Positions 8,560 to 17,751 of a stretch of DNA of 34,119 nt are shown piece by piece; positions within the stretch are counted from its first letter, which is position 1; the number at the start of each line of letters is the position of its first letter. Origin of the DNA: an uncultured bacterium (GTDB lineage: Bacteria > Planctomycetota > UBA1135 > GCA-002748355); assembly GCA_937858895.1 (NCBI GenBank), contig CALLZN010000134.1, forward strand, positions 1 through 34,119, written 5' to 3'. The position numbers and the translations under genes were made by a program. Below the pieces are notes generated by a model. That model was not told the DNA's origin. It made no database searches and was given only the letters and a program-made list of their open reading frames with translations.

Positions 8560-9234
8560 ATGAAGTTCGTGAGCAGCCTCGCAGAGCTCGCCTCGACGCC
8601 ATGGACAGGCGGTTGCAACGCGCTGTGTTGGCCGCGCGAGCTCGTCGGTGACTTCGCCGAAGTCGTCGAGCTCCTCGGACCAGGCGACGACTTGGAGGAA
8701 GTCGACGCAGCGCGCTTGCGCAGCCTCTCCGTCTCGGCTCGCGGTCAGGCGGCGATCGATGTCCTCGTGGAAGATCTGCGCGCCTTGACGGCGCTCGGCC
8801 TCGCTCCGGTGCTCAACTGCGTGCGCGCCTATGAGCGCGACGAGCGCTCGCTGCCGGTCGCGACCGACGTCTTCTCCTTCCATATCTATCGAGCGCCCAT
8901 CGAAACGGCGACTTGGCTCTGCACCTACTTCGGGCCGGCGAGCGAGGTGCTGCCCAACGACCAAGCCGTGCGGCGCGTGGACCTCCCCGATGTGCGAGCC
9001 GCCTTGCTCGCGTGCTTCGGCGGTGACGACGATGTCGCCTTCCGCGAGTGGCTCAGCACGCACTTCTTCGATTTGCACTACGCAGCCCTGCCGCGAGCAC
9101 AGCCCTACATCTTGGGCGTGGGTGCGCTCTGGCGCTTGGCGGTGGACTGGCCACGAAGCCCGGTTCCGCCGTGCATCCACCGCGCACCGGCGACACAGAA
9201 AGGCGACCCACCGCGCCTGTTGCTCATCTGCTAA
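8560..9234 (+). CDS. DUF1826-like protein
   Basis: A 224-residue cytoplasmic-looking protein with no signal peptide. Its pattern matches what I know of the DUF1826 family: an FH motif (H108), then CTYFGPASEVLPND (121-134), and near the C-terminus IHRAPA (H207) followed by PPRLLL. The two conserved histidines and the HRxP...RLLL ending resemble a double-stranded beta-helix metal site as in 2-oxoglutarate/Fe(II) oxygenases, but that link is inference. The usual GPGTEW version of the central motif is altered here. It starts 40 bases after the protease stop, on the same strand, and ends 7 bases before the convergent permease stop. The function is unknown. Confidence 0.6.
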   Translation: MKFVSSLAELASTPWTGGCNALCWPRELVGDFAEVVELLGPGDDLEEVDAARLRSLSVSARGQAAIDVLVEDLRALTALGLAPVLNCVRAYERDERSLPVATDVFSFHIYRAPIETATWLCTYFGPASEVLPNDQAVRRVDLPDVRAALLACFGGDDDVAFREWLSTHFFDLHYAALPRAQPYILGVGALWRLAVDWPRSPVPPCIHRAPATQKGDPPRLLLIC

Positions 9235-9241
9235 TGCGCGG

Positions 9242-11743
9242 TCACGTTGCCAAGGCGAGGACAGTAGCGTTGTAGACCGCGTGCAAGAGCATCGCCGCAG
9301 GAAGCCAACGCGAACGCTCGTAGACCAGCGCGAGCAAGTATCCGAGCACGAAGATCGCGGGCCAAGCCGGCAGCGGATGCATGACGGCGAAGAGCAGCGC
9401 GCTCCAGATGGCAGCGAAGCCCGGACGGAGCGACCGCGTCAGTCCGCGATAGACGAGGCCACGGAAGAGCAGCTCTTCGACGACCGGCGCCGCGACGACG
9501 GCGACCAGGATGAGGAGCAGGTAGCCGTCAGAAGAGGCCACGGTCTCCAAGGAAGGCGGGTCGAGGAGGCTCTTCTGAAGCCACGTCGCTACGAACGCGG
9601 CCACGATGGCGATGGGCACCGCACTCAGGGCCCAGGTTCGCGAACATCGTTCGTCCCATGCGAGTGCGAAGCTCGTCCGCAACGACGCACCACGGCTCGC
9701 GACAGCGATGGCGAGCACGAGGGTCGTGACGACGGCGCTTGCAAGAAAGCCGATGTTGACATCCGTGAGGCCGAACTTGGTCGATCCGCGCGCAAAGACC
9801 AGCGTGAAGAGCAAGTGCAAGACCAGGAAGACCAGCAGCGCCGCCGCGCCGTCGACCAAGGTGATGCCGGCGCGGAGCTTGCGCAGCGGGTCGAGCAGCA
9901 TGTCGACTCGCTCCGCGGCCCGCTGCCACAAGGCGTACGCCAAGGTCCCGAAGACGACGGCGCACTGGATGCGACTTGCGATAGCCTGCTGCCCGAGCGC
10001 TGCGATGTAGATCGACGCGAGCGAGAAGACCAAGAACATGACCCGCGCCGATGGCTTGCTCCGCAAGCCATCGCTCGACACTTCGGTCGCGAGGATGCTG
10101 ACCGAAGCCGTCAGGAAGCACACGGCGACGGCTCCGAACGAAACAAAGAAGACATCCGACGCAAGCGCCGCGAGCGACGTCCCTTCGCCGCGCAGGTATG
10201 AAGTCGCGATCGGCACGAGTCCGACGGCAACCGCAAGAGCACACCAAAGCAAGAGCTTGCGCCGCACGACGACGCCCAGCTCTTGCGGCAAGGTGTAGAG
10301 GATCCACAGAGCCCGACCTTCCGATGCGAGGACTTGGCTGCAAGGCGTGAGCGCGCAGTAGAACGCCAGAAAGTAGGCCGATATGGCAGCGGCCGCGGGC
10401 TTCTGCGAGACGAACGACAGCGTCACGAAGTTCATGGCGACCAAGAAGGCCGGGATCACGACGACCTGCGCAAAGACCTGCCGGTCGCGCAAGACTCCGA
10501 GCCAGTCCCTGCCGAGGATGCCGAGTCGACGTCCGGCCGCCGCGCGCCACCGCGACGTCGCCCGCATTCGCGACGGGTCGACACCGGAGCTCTGCATGGA
10601 ACCTTGACGCAGGAGCCCCACGGTGCCAGCGATCGACGCCGCACAGACGAGCAGCGCGAGAGCTCCTCCGACGACAAAGTGCATGGGACGACCAAGGGCG
10701 AGCGTCGAAGGTCCCGGCACGAAGAAGAGCAGGTCCGACAGATTGCGCGCAAAGTCCACGAAGAAGAACGGCGCCACGGCAGGCATGCCGATCGCCATGA
10801 CGACGCCGAGCACTGCGATCGCCAACACGGCCGACAGCCCCTGCAGCGTGCGCAGCCGTTGCAAGCTGCAACGCATGCGCAACCAAGTCTCGATGTAGAG
10901 CCGCAGCGTCCCCGTGAGGAAGTGCCCCATCAGCGTCGCCATGAGCCCGATCCAAAGCGCATGCGGACTGCCGGCGACGCGCGCCATCTGGAACGTGATC
11001 GGGAAGATCAAGAACCACGGCATGACCTGGACCAAGGAATAATCGAGTGCGCGGGCCACGACGAGCGAATGCGAGGCGACCGGAAAGGTCGCGAGCCAGG
11101 CTGGTATCCAAGACCCGCCCGCGAGGGTCGCGTAGATGCTCCCGAACTTCATCAACAGCGTCGCAAGCAACAGCAGGCCGACGAGGACGCCACCGGCGCG
11201 CAAGTAGACATCGCGGGCTGCATCCCCGGACCAGTCTTCGGCACGGGCCAGGATGCGCGCCGTGCTGCGCAGAAACGAGTGTTCGCCGTGCTCGCGCCAG
11301 TGCTCGATGATGGCATCTTTGGATGGACGACTCGTCGCGTCGATGCCTTCTCGTTCGAGGATGGACACTAGCTTCGTCTCGTCAATGAGCAACTGGCGGC
11401 GAAGGACCCTGTGCAGGTCCTCACTCAAGTACAGGAAACTGCCGCCCGGCATCGTTTGTTGCACGGCAACGGCCACCGACGTGGCGGCGCGGCTCGACAA
11501 CTGCAACGCGTTCAGGAACATGATCGGGACCAGGACGATCGAGAGCAAAGTCACGCCGCTGACCGATCTCCGAGGCGCGCTTCGAACACGACGTAGGGAG
11601 TGCGACGCCGACCCTGGTCGCACCCTTCTCTTCTGCAGCCGACGCCGCTGTGCCGTGACATCTTGGAAGCGGAGCAGGCCCAGGACCGAGTTGCGGGCCA
11701 AGAGTACGAGGACGCTCCAAGTCCCTGGTGGCTGTGCGCGCAT
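9242..11743 (-). CDS. ABC-2 permease fused to CPBP intramembrane protease
   Basis: An 833-residue polytopic membrane protein. The N-terminal part (about 1-640) looks like an ABC-2/NatB-type exporter permease, with a long extracytoplasmic loop after the first membrane segment (about residues 80-180) and many hydrophobic segments. The last ~110 residues are a CPBP (Abi/CAAX-type) domain with all three motifs: EELLFR at 756-761, FAVMH at 785-789 and HAVYN at 821-825, so the protease or metal site appears intact. ATG 11743 lies two bases after the stop of the upstream ATPase gene, which makes the two a transporter pair. NatAB systems export Na+ or small toxic compounds; here the substrate is unknown. 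Permease-CPBP fusions are known in Planctomycetota; how the protease serves the transporter is unclear. Confidence 0.88.
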   Translation of the reverse strand: MRAQPPGTWSVLVLLARNSVLGLLRFQDVTAQRRRLQKRRVRPGSASHSLRRVRSAPRRSVSGVTLLSIVLVPIMFLNALQLSSRAATSVAVAVQQTMPGGSFLYLSEDLHRVLRRQLLIDETKLVSILEREGIDATSRPSKDAIIEHWREHGEHSFLRSTARILARAEDWSGDAARDVYLRAGGVLVGLLLLATLLMKFGSIYATLAGGSWIPAWLATFPVASHSLVVARALDYSLVQVMPWFLIFPITFQMARVAGSPHALWIGLMATLMGHFLTGTLRLYIETWLRMRCSLQRLRTLQGLSAVLAIAVLGVVMAIGMPAVAPFFFVDFARNLSDLLFFVPGPSTLALGRPMHFVVGGALALLVCAASIAGTVGLLRQGSMQSSGVDPSRMRATSRWRAAAGRRLGILGRDWLGVLRDRQVFAQVVVIPAFLVAMNFVTLSFVSQKPAAAAISAYFLAFYCALTPCSQVLASEGRALWILYTLPQELGVVVRRKLLLWCALAVAVGLVPIATSYLRGEGTSLAALASDVFFVSFGAVAVCFLTASVSILATEVSSDGLRSKPSARVMFLVFSLASIYIAALGQQAIASRIQCAVVFGTLAYALWQRAAERVDMLLDPLRKLRAGITLVDGAAALLVFLVLHLLFTLVFARGSTKFGLTDVNIGFLASAVVTTLVLAIAVASRGASLRTSFALAWDERCSRTWALSAVPIAIVAAFVATWLQKSLLDPPSLETVASSDGYLLLILVAVVAAPVVEELLFRGLVYRGLTRSLRPGFAAIWSALLFAVMHPLPAWPAIFVLGYLLALVYERSRWLPAAMLLHAVYNATVLALAT

Positions 11744-11745
11744 GG

Positions 11746-12543
11746 TCAGGCGTCAGGCGCCGCGTCGGTGACCGCGAAGAAGGCCTCTTCGAGCGTCGTG
11801 CCACGCGCAAAGGTCTGACGCAGTTCGTCGGGCGTCCCGAGCGCTGCGAGTCGGCCGCGGTGCAGGATGGCGACGCGATGGCAGAGCTTCTCGGCCTGAG
11901 CGATCAAGTGTGTGCTGTAGAGGATGGCGGTGCCCGACGCCGCGAGCCCAGTCAAGAGCGTGATCATCGTCCGCGTCGCGATGGGATCGAGGCCGTTGGT
12001 CGGCTCATCGAGGATGAGGACACGGGGTCCATGCAGCATCGCGCAGACGAGGGCGAGCTTCTTCTTCATGCCCATCGAGTAGTTGAGCGCGTACTCGTCG
12101 AGGGCCTCAGCGAAGTCGAGTTGCTCGGCGAGCTGAGTCGTGCGCTCCGCGGCTTCGCGCATGTCCATGCCGCGCATCGAAGCACAAAAGCGCACGACCT
12201 CCCCGCCCGTCAGGTGCTCGTAGAACAAGGGCTCGTCGGGCAGGTAGCCGACCTGCGCCATGACCATCGCGCGATCCTCGAAGCAGTCGAGACCATCGAT
12301 CCGGACCTGACCGCGAGACGGCGCGAGCATGCCCATCAGCATGCGGATCGTCGTCGTCTTGCCAGCGCCGTTCGGCCCCAGCAACGCGAAGATCTCGCCA
12401 ATGCGGACATCGAAGCTGAGCTCGTCGACCGCGGCAAAGGAGCCGAAGTCCTTGCCAAGCGCATCCACCTCGACGATTGCAGCGGCGTCCAGGGTGCTTC
12501 GCCCTGCGCCCTCCAAGCCAAGCTCCTCGGTCGGATCATCCAT
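11746..12543 (-). CDS. ABC transporter ATPase, NatA/CcmA type
   Basis: A 265-residue ATP-binding subunit. Walker A GPNGAGKTT is at residues 56-64; the signature is YSMGMKKKL, a form common in NatA-like exporters; Walker B LILDEPTNGLDP and an H-loop STH follow. The frame is open much further upstream, but that extension is Arg/Ser-rich shadow sequence overlapping the HEAT gene, so ATG 12543 (MDDPTEE) is preferred. It powers the permease-CPBP protein encoded two bases downstream. A -10-like GATACT ends six bases before this ATG, so the pair may have its own, possibly leaderless, transcript separate from the iron-type operon upstream. Confidence 0.92.
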   Translation of the reverse strand: MDDPTEELGLEGAGRSTLDAAAIVEVDALGKDFGSFAAVDELSFDVRIGEIFALLGPNGAGKTTTIRMLMGMLAPSRGQVRIDGLDCFEDRAMVMAQVGYLPDEPLFYEHLTGGEVVRFCASMRGMDMREAAERTTQLAEQLDFAEALDEYALNYSMGMKKKLALVCAMLHGPRVLILDEPTNGLDPIATRTMITLLTGLAASGTAILYSTHLIAQAEKLCHRVAILHRGRLAALGTPDELRQTFARGTTLEEAFFAVTDAAPDA

Positions 12544-12549
12544 GCGACC

Positions 12550-12577
12550 AGTATCCGAAAGGTCCGCGCGAGGCCGA
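12550..12577 (-). promoter_or_regulatory. Candidate promoter of the NatAB-like pair
   Basis: On the minus strand TCGGCC (12577-12572), a 16-base spacer and GATACT (12555-12550) precede ATG 12543 with only six bases between. If real, transcription would begin at or next to the start codon. The -10 hexamer is close to consensus; the -35 is weak. No Shine-Dalgarno sequence is visible. Confidence 0.4.
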
Positions 12578-12592
12578 GCGTGGATCCGCGAG

Positions 12593-12612
12593 AAAACTCG
12601 GCGCCGAGCACC
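12593..12612 (-). terminator. Possible terminator after the HEAT lipoprotein gene
   Basis: On the minus strand GGTGC-TCG-GCGCC (12612-12600) can form a short GC hairpin, followed after GAG by TTTT (12596-12593). It lies 14 bases after the HEAT-protein stop and before the candidate promoter of the next gene. The stem is only five base pairs and the T-run short, so termination would be partial at best. Confidence 0.4.
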
Positions 12613-12625
12613 GCGGCGGAAGGCC

Positions 12626-13981
12626 TCAGCGACGGCGCGAGCGGTCGACCTCGGCGTCGATCGAGTCGAGCAGTTCGTCGAGGGTCTCTTTGTGATAGCG
12701 CCCGGCCTTGCGCGCTTCGACGAGCCAGCGCCACCATGGACGTTCGAGCTCGAGGCGGGCGAGGCTCGCGGCAGCGGCGACGCGCAGGTCCATGACCTCG
12801 GCCTCGTCGTGCGCGATGGCAAAGAGCAAGTACTTCGCACCGGCGTCAGCGATCGTCCCGAGGGCCGTCGCCGCGGCAACGCGGACTTCGAGGTCGCCGT
12901 CGTTCAAGAGCTCACGACACCAGGGCAGGGCCTCGCGATCTTCGATCGCGCCGAGGACGCGGAGCGCCATCGAACGCGACAAGGGGTCAGCTAGGAGGGG
13001 ACGGACGTGGTCGCGGAGCTCGTGCGCGACCTTGCCCAGGCCGCGCAGGACCTCGAGCGCGTGGTTGCGCAGGTGGACTTCGGAGGCACCGAGCGCAAGT
13101 CTCAGGTCGTCGAAGCCGAGCTTGCCGGCACGCGCGAGCATGAAGCGCGCGTCATCGACGGGACGAAGCTGGAAGCCTTGGAGGTCGACGAAGAGCCGCG
13201 CCAGGCGTGCCGCGCGCAGCGGATGCTCGGCAGTGGCATCGTCACCATGAGCGCCAGCAGGAACAACTCCGTTTTGCCGCCACGCCTCGAGGCGCGCTGC
13301 GACGAAGACCTGCAGTTGCTCCCAAGTCGGCTGCTCGGGGAGCGTGGCGGCTGCTTCCTTCGCGAGCTCTAGGACGAGGGTCCCGGCCCGCTCTCTCGCC
13401 ACGTGGCCGGGGTCCCTCAGCGCTGCGTCGATGGGCTCATAGCCAGACTCGACGCCGAGCCGCACGACGGCCGCGCCGACCTCGACGCGGGCTGTGGCAT
13501 CGACCTCGTACTTGAGTCGCTTCAACAAAACGGTCGTCGCGCCGATCGTCCGACGCTCGCCGAGCTCGAAGGCTGCGAGGGCGCGCAGTCGCGCATCCTC
13601 GTGTTCGGTCGTGATCCACTCGAGCACGCGCGGTGCGAGCTCGGCCTCCGTGAAGGCGCTGCGCGCGCGATGCTGCGTGCGGCCACTTGCAGACTCGGAG
13701 TGCGCGAGCTCGAAGTACTCGACGAGCTCCTGACGCTTGGCCGCGGGCACATCGGCGACGCTCTTCGCTGCCCGCGCTTCGAAGACAGGCAGGCGCGACT
13801 CCAAGGCGAGCTCAGGCAGAGGCGGCACGTCGTACTTCGGTCGAAGCGCGGGCGAGGGCTGCACAGCCGCATCGCGGGAGCAGCCTTGCAGCACTGAGCC
13901 TAGGAGGAGCACGACCCAAAGCGCCGCGCGCGATCCCACGAAGGCCTGTGCGCGGCGCCGGTCGTCAACGCAGGTCGACAC
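12626..13981 (-). CDS. HEAT-repeat lipoprotein
   Basis: A 451-residue protein starting at GTG 13981, inside the end of the cytochrome gene (17-base overlap). The N-terminus has a charged stretch, a hydrophobic segment and the lipobox LQGC (C34), so it should be a lipid-anchored exported protein. The remainder is alpha-helical and Ala/Leu/Arg-rich, with HEAT/PBS-lyase-type repeats such as DARLRALAAFELGE, RSMALRVLGAIEDREA and LEVRVAAATALGTIAD. Such repeats act as protein-binding scaffolds. Its position directly behind a multiheme cytochrome and an iron-type importer suggests a partner role in an envelope complex, but this is inference. Confidence 0.85.
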   Translation of the reverse strand: MSTCVDDRRRAQAFVGSRAALWVVLLLGSVLQGCSRDAAVQPSPALRPKYDVPPLPELALESRLPVFEARAAKSVADVPAAKRQELVEYFELAHSESASGRTQHRARSAFTEAELAPRVLEWITTEHEDARLRALAAFELGERRTIGATTVLLKRLKYEVDATARVEVGAAVVRLGVESGYEPIDAALRDPGHVARERAGTLVLELAKEAAATLPEQPTWEQLQVFVAARLEAWRQNGVVPAGAHGDDATAEHPLRAARLARLFVDLQGFQLRPVDDARFMLARAGKLGFDDLRLALGASEVHLRNHALEVLRGLGKVAHELRDHVRPLLADPLSRSMALRVLGAIEDREALPWCRELLNDGDLEVRVAAATALGTIADAGAKYLLFAIAHDEAEVMDLRVAAAASLARLELERPWWRWLVEARKAGRYHKETLDELLDSIDAEVDRSRRR

Positions 13982-14999
13982 TGCGTTCCTCCAGCAGCGT
14001 GCACTTCGGATCGCTGTCCTCGACGTAGGGCGTCAGCCGGTACCAGAGGCGCGCCTCGGCGCGCACAGCGCCTTCGGGAACAGCGATGCGCACGGCCTTC
14101 GCCTCACCAGCGGGCAGCTGCGTGTTGTCACCCTTCTCATCGCGGTAGGGCTGGCGGAAGCGGTAGCCCGTGATCCACTCGGAGGCCTTGCCTTCGCCAT
14201 CGACGAAGCGCAGCACCATGTCGACGGCGCGGTGCCGCTCTTCGGTCGGAAAGTTGTGGCCGGCGCCGACGTTCTCGAGGCGGAGCTCGATCTCGCGCCC
14301 GCCCCCGCCGCCTTCGGCCGCGACGACCGTGACGTCGAACTTGGCCGACGTGCGCAGCATGGCAGCGTCGTGCGCACCCGGGTAGCGGGGCGCCCGCCCC
14401 TTGCGCGTCGACCCGTCACCGAGGCGGCGCTCGACCTCGGGCATGTGGCAGTCGTTGCACGAGGTCCCGGCCGCAGCCTGCGGACTCGCGCGCCACTGGT
14501 CGGTCGTTTGGTGCTGGTTGTGGCAGCTCTCGCAGAGCCCCATCGAGATCACGTCGGTGTTGGCCACGGGCTTGCACGGAGCCTCTGGCACCGAGTTGCG
14601 CCCCAGGATCTCGCCGGCTTTGCCGAGGTGGCAAGTGAGGCAGGAGACGCCTTCGTCGGGGAAGGTCTGGCGCGGCAGCGTGCGCGTGCCATAACCAGTC
14701 ATCGAGATCGGCACGGGCAAGTGGCAGGCCTGGCAGTCCTTGTTGCGGAAGTCCTCGCTGAGCGCTCGCACCTCGGGGTTCAGGTAGGCGATCTGGTGGT
14801 GCGATCCGTGCCACTCGGCCCAGACGTCGGCGTGGCAGTCCTTGCATTGCACGGACGAGAGCCACTGTGACTTTGCGCCCCCCTGGCCGCCCGGGTCGCC
14901 GCCGGTTTCGGCAGCTTCACCGCTTCCGAGCCAGAGCGCGGCGCCGACGCCGGCGCCGACGAGGACGAGGCCAAGGGTTGCGCGAACGATGGCGATCAT
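13965..14999 (-). CDS. Pentaheme-type cytochrome c, cytochrome c554-like
   Basis: ATG 14999 gives 344 residues with an N-terminal membrane segment or signal anchor (about 2-24). Five CXXCH haem-attachment motifs are visible: CKDCH 52-56, CQACH 89-93, CLTCH 120-124, CESCH 156-160 and CNDCH 181-185. The motif order, with interspersed histidines (HGSHHQ at 64-69), resembles the cytochrome c554 class. A beta-rich C-terminal domain follows with GAGHNFPT at 245-252, typical of many multihaem cytochromes. It should transfer electrons on the outer side of the cytoplasmic membrane. The start overlaps the stop of the ABC ATPase gene (ATGA), and the end overlaps the HEAT gene. A role in reducing or releasing iron for the linked importer is plausible but unproven. 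Confidence 0.92.
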   Translation of the reverse strand: MIAIVRATLGLVLVGAGVGAALWLGSGEAAETGGDPGGQGGAKSQWLSSVQCKDCHADVWAEWHGSHHQIAYLNPEVRALSEDFRNKDCQACHLPVPISMTGYGTRTLPRQTFPDEGVSCLTCHLGKAGEILGRNSVPEAPCKPVANTDVISMGLCESCHNQHQTTDQWRASPQAAAGTSCNDCHMPEVERRLGDGSTRKGRAPRYPGAHDAAMLRTSAKFDVTVVAAEGGGGGREIELRLENVGAGHNFPTEERHRAVDMVLRFVDGEGKASEWITGYRFRQPYRDEKGDNTQLPAGEAKAVRIAVPEGAVRAEARLWYRLTPYVEDSDPKCTLLEERSVDLR

Positions 15000-16135
15000 G
15001 AGTCGAGCTCCTGCTTCGGCTGGGTCGTTGGCTGTGCGGCTTCTTTGGGCTCTTTGGTCACTTTGGTCCTTTCGCGTTGCGAGCTTCGCGCTCGATCCGG
15101 CACGAGGAAGCGCGGCTCTGCAGGGACCTCGATCCACAGCTCGCGCGCGACGCCACCTGGGATCCCGCCCGTGACGTCGCCGCTCACCTCGACTTCCATC
15201 GTGCGCCCTTCGACCTCGACCGTGACGAGGCTGCGATCGCCGCGCGGTAGCACGCGCAGGACCCGCGCCGCGCTCGTGCGCTCGCCCGCCGCGTCGACGA
15301 CGCGGGCCTCGCCGGGCAGGACGACCATGGCCAGCGGTCCGGGCGCGGCGCCGTTGCGCTCGAAGTTACCGAAGGGCGTGCGCAGCAGCGGCCCGCGCTC
15401 GGATGCGAGTTCCTCGGTCGGCCAGACGCTCGCGCGGCAGAGGAAGCTCGCTGCGAAGCTCGTGCGCGGCGCGCGCAAGATCTCGCGCGCGGGCCCCGAC
15501 TCGACGACTTGGCCTTCGCGCAGAACGACGATGTCGTCGGCCATCGCGAGCGCCTCGTCACGATCGTGCGTCACGACGATGAGGGTCAGGGCGCGCTCTT
15601 CGGTGAGCTTGCGCACGAGCAAGGCGAGCTCGTCGCGCAGGTGCACGTCGACGGAGGCGAGCGGTTCGTCGAGCACCAGAATGTCGGGCAGGGTCGCGAG
15701 CGCGCGAGCCAAGGCGAGGCGCTGGCGCTCCCCGCCCGAGAGCTCGGAGGGATGGCGCTTCTCGTACCCTTCGAGGCCGACCTTGGCGAGCAGGGCTCGC
15801 GCGCCCTTGCGTCCGAGCTTCGGGGCAACGAAGCGCAAATGAGCGAGCGCCGACTTGTGCGGCCAGAGCGCGCCGGCCTGGAAGACGAAGCCGAGGCGCC
15901 GCGCATCCGGCGGCACGATGATGTCGGGCGCATAGACGATGCGACCGTCGATCGCGATCGTGCCAGCGCGCGGCGTCTCGAGGCCTGCGAGGCAGCGCAG
16001 GAGCGTCGTCTTCCCGCAGCCGCTCGGGCCGACGAGGGCCGTCCGCGACCCGCTCGCGAGGTCGAGCGAGAGCGGTCCGAGCGTGAAGTCCGCACCACGG
16101 CCGAACTCGAGTTCTCGCACTTCGATCGATGCCAT
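14996..16135 (-). CDS. ABC importer ATPase, FbpC/PotA-like
   Basis: A 379-residue ATP-binding subunit. Walker A GPSGCGKTT is at residues 36-44; the signature LSGGERQRLALARAL, Walker B LVLDEPLASVD and H-loop VTHDRDEA are intact. After the nucleotide-binding domain a C-terminal extension (about 240-379) looks like a TOBE/OB-type regulatory domain and ends in a Lys/Glu/Gln-rich tail. ATG 16135 was chosen because it overlaps the permease stop by one base (TGATG); the longer upstream frame is antisense-like shadow. It energises the importer with the adjacent permease and binding lipoprotein. The ferric-iron assignment comes mainly from those partners. Confidence 0.92.
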   Translation of the reverse strand: MASIEVRELEFGRGADFTLGPLSLDLASGSRTALVGPSGCGKTTLLRCLAGLETPRAGTIAIDGRIVYAPDIIVPPDARRLGFVFQAGALWPHKSALAHLRFVAPKLGRKGARALLAKVGLEGYEKRHPSELSGGERQRLALARALATLPDILVLDEPLASVDVHLRDELALLVRKLTEERALTLIVVTHDRDEALAMADDIVVLREGQVVESGPAREILRAPRTSFAASFLCRASVWPTEELASERGPLLRTPFGNFERNGAAPGPLAMVVLPGEARVVDAAGERTSAARVLRVLPRGDRSLVTVEVEGRTMEVEVSGDVTGGIPGGVARELWIEVPAEPRFLVPDRARSSQRERTKVTKEPKEAAQPTTQPKQELDS

Positions 16136-17742
16136 CAGGACAGACTCCTCATTCTCTTTCCGGTGATCAACATCGTCGCGATGGGCAGGAGGCAGGCAGC
16201 TCCGAAGAGCAGGAGGGCAAGCGCCCCACCCATCGACTCGCCGCCGAAGTGGATGACGTTCGAGAGGCGTCGCACGATGGTCCCGTTGCCAGCAGGCAGC
16301 ACGACGGCGGTGTCGAGCTCGCGCAGCGAGAGCACGAAGACGAGGCAGGCCATCGACCAAAGGGCCGGCAGAATCAAGGGCAGGCGCACATGGAAGAAGC
16401 GCGCAAGCGGACCGCGTCGTGCGAAGAGTGCGGCCTCTTCGAGCTCCGCATCGACGCGGCGCTGCGCATGCAAGAGCGTGAGCACAGCGAAGGGCAGAAA
16501 GCGCGCGGCATACGCAACGACGACGATGCCCGCCGAATCATAGAAGTCGAAGCCGAGGTCATAGACCGCCCCGAGCTCGGGTCGGTTGTAGACCTTGACG
16601 AAGCCAACGGCGAGCAAGACAGCGGGGATCGCGATCGGGACCGCGATGAGCGCTTGGACCCCGAAGCCGCGTCGCGACAGCGCGCGCGCGAGCGGTGCGC
16701 CGATGACGGCGAGGACCGCCGTCGCGAGGACTGCGATCGTGAACGTGTAGCGCAGGTCAGAGCCCGCCTGCGAGAATGCCTCGAGGAAGCTCGACCGCAA
16801 GGTCTCGAGCGACATCGGATCCTTGACGATCGTCGACCCCATGGCCCAGCGGAACATGACCGTGCACGGCACGACGACGCCGATCGTCAAATAGGCAGCC
16901 GGCAGCACGAGGGCTATGTGGCGCAGCGCACCGAGCGAGCGCCGCGGCAGGCCCACGAAGTCACCCGCGATCGTCGCGCGCGCGCGCAAGCGCAGCGCGA
17001 CGAACATCGCGATGAGAACAAGCCCCAAGAGCGGCATCGACGCGACGATGGGGCCGACGAGGTCCTTCTGCAGCGACCCTGTCGCGCGCCGCGTCCAACG
17101 CGCGAAGATCGCCTCGCTGTACGTGTGCCAAGTCTTGCCCTTGACCGTCAGGAACTCCGGCACGCCATACTCGCCGATCGCGAAGACGAAGACGAAGAGC
17201 GCACCAGCGAGGATCTCGGGCAGGGCCGAGCGAAGGACAAGGGCTTCGGCCCGCAAGCGGCCCCGCGCGAGCAAGGCCGCCTCGTAGCTGCGCCCGTCGA
17301 TGGAACGCAGTCCCCGCGCCGTCAGGACCGCGACGAAGGGAGCGAAGGCCACACCAACCAGCAGGGCACAGAACCAGAAGCCCTTTGTCACCGCAAAGTC
17401 CGACCAGCCCATCGCGATGATGATCGGCGGCAAGGCGAGCGGCAGCACCCCGAGCGGCCCGAGCACACGCGCAAACGGAAGGTCCCCCGTCTCACAGAGC
17501 CACGCGTGGCCACCACCGAAGACGAGCGCGACGAGGACCGCCGCAGCACCGAGCTGCAACGACGTCACGAAGTCGTCGCGGTCGCGCTGCAGCTCGAAGA
17601 GGTGCGACCACGCCGAGACGTCGAAGCCCTCTTCGCCGACCACCGTCTCCGCGAACATCGCGAAAAGCGGCAAGGCCACGAAGAGCGCCACGAAGGCGAT
17701 GCCGAGCACGAGCGGCACTTTGGTGATCGCACGCGCGAGCAT
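16135..17742 (-). CDS. Fused ABC importer permease, FbpB/ThiP-like
   Basis: A 535-residue membrane protein with two binding-protein-dependent permease halves in one chain, as in ferric (FbpB/SfuB) and thiamine (ThiP) importers. Both halves carry an EAA-type loop for contact with the ATPase: YEAALLARG in the first and LEEAALFARRG in the second. About twelve hydrophobic segments are visible. It begins nine bases after the stop of the binding-protein gene and overlaps the ATPase start by one base, so the three form a standard importer operon. The substrate is inferred from the binding protein. Confidence 0.92.
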   Translation of the reverse strand: MLARAITKVPLVLGIAFVALFVALPLFAMFAETVVGEEGFDVSAWSHLFELQRDRDDFVTSLQLGAAAVLVALVFGGGHAWLCETGDLPFARVLGPLGVLPLALPPIIIAMGWSDFAVTKGFWFCALLVGVAFAPFVAVLTARGLRSIDGRSYEAALLARGRLRAEALVLRSALPEILAGALFVFVFAIGEYGVPEFLTVKGKTWHTYSEAIFARWTRRATGSLQKDLVGPIVASMPLLGLVLIAMFVALRLRARATIAGDFVGLPRRSLGALRHIALVLPAAYLTIGVVVPCTVMFRWAMGSTIVKDPMSLETLRSSFLEAFSQAGSDLRYTFTIAVLATAVLAVIGAPLARALSRRGFGVQALIAVPIAIPAVLLAVGFVKVYNRPELGAVYDLGFDFYDSAGIVVVAYAARFLPFAVLTLLHAQRRVDAELEEAALFARRGPLARFFHVRLPLILPALWSMACLVFVLSLRELDTAVVLPAGNGTIVRRLSNVIHFGGESMGGALALLLFGAACLLPIATMLITGKRMRSLS

Positions 17743-17751
17743 CGTCGCCCT

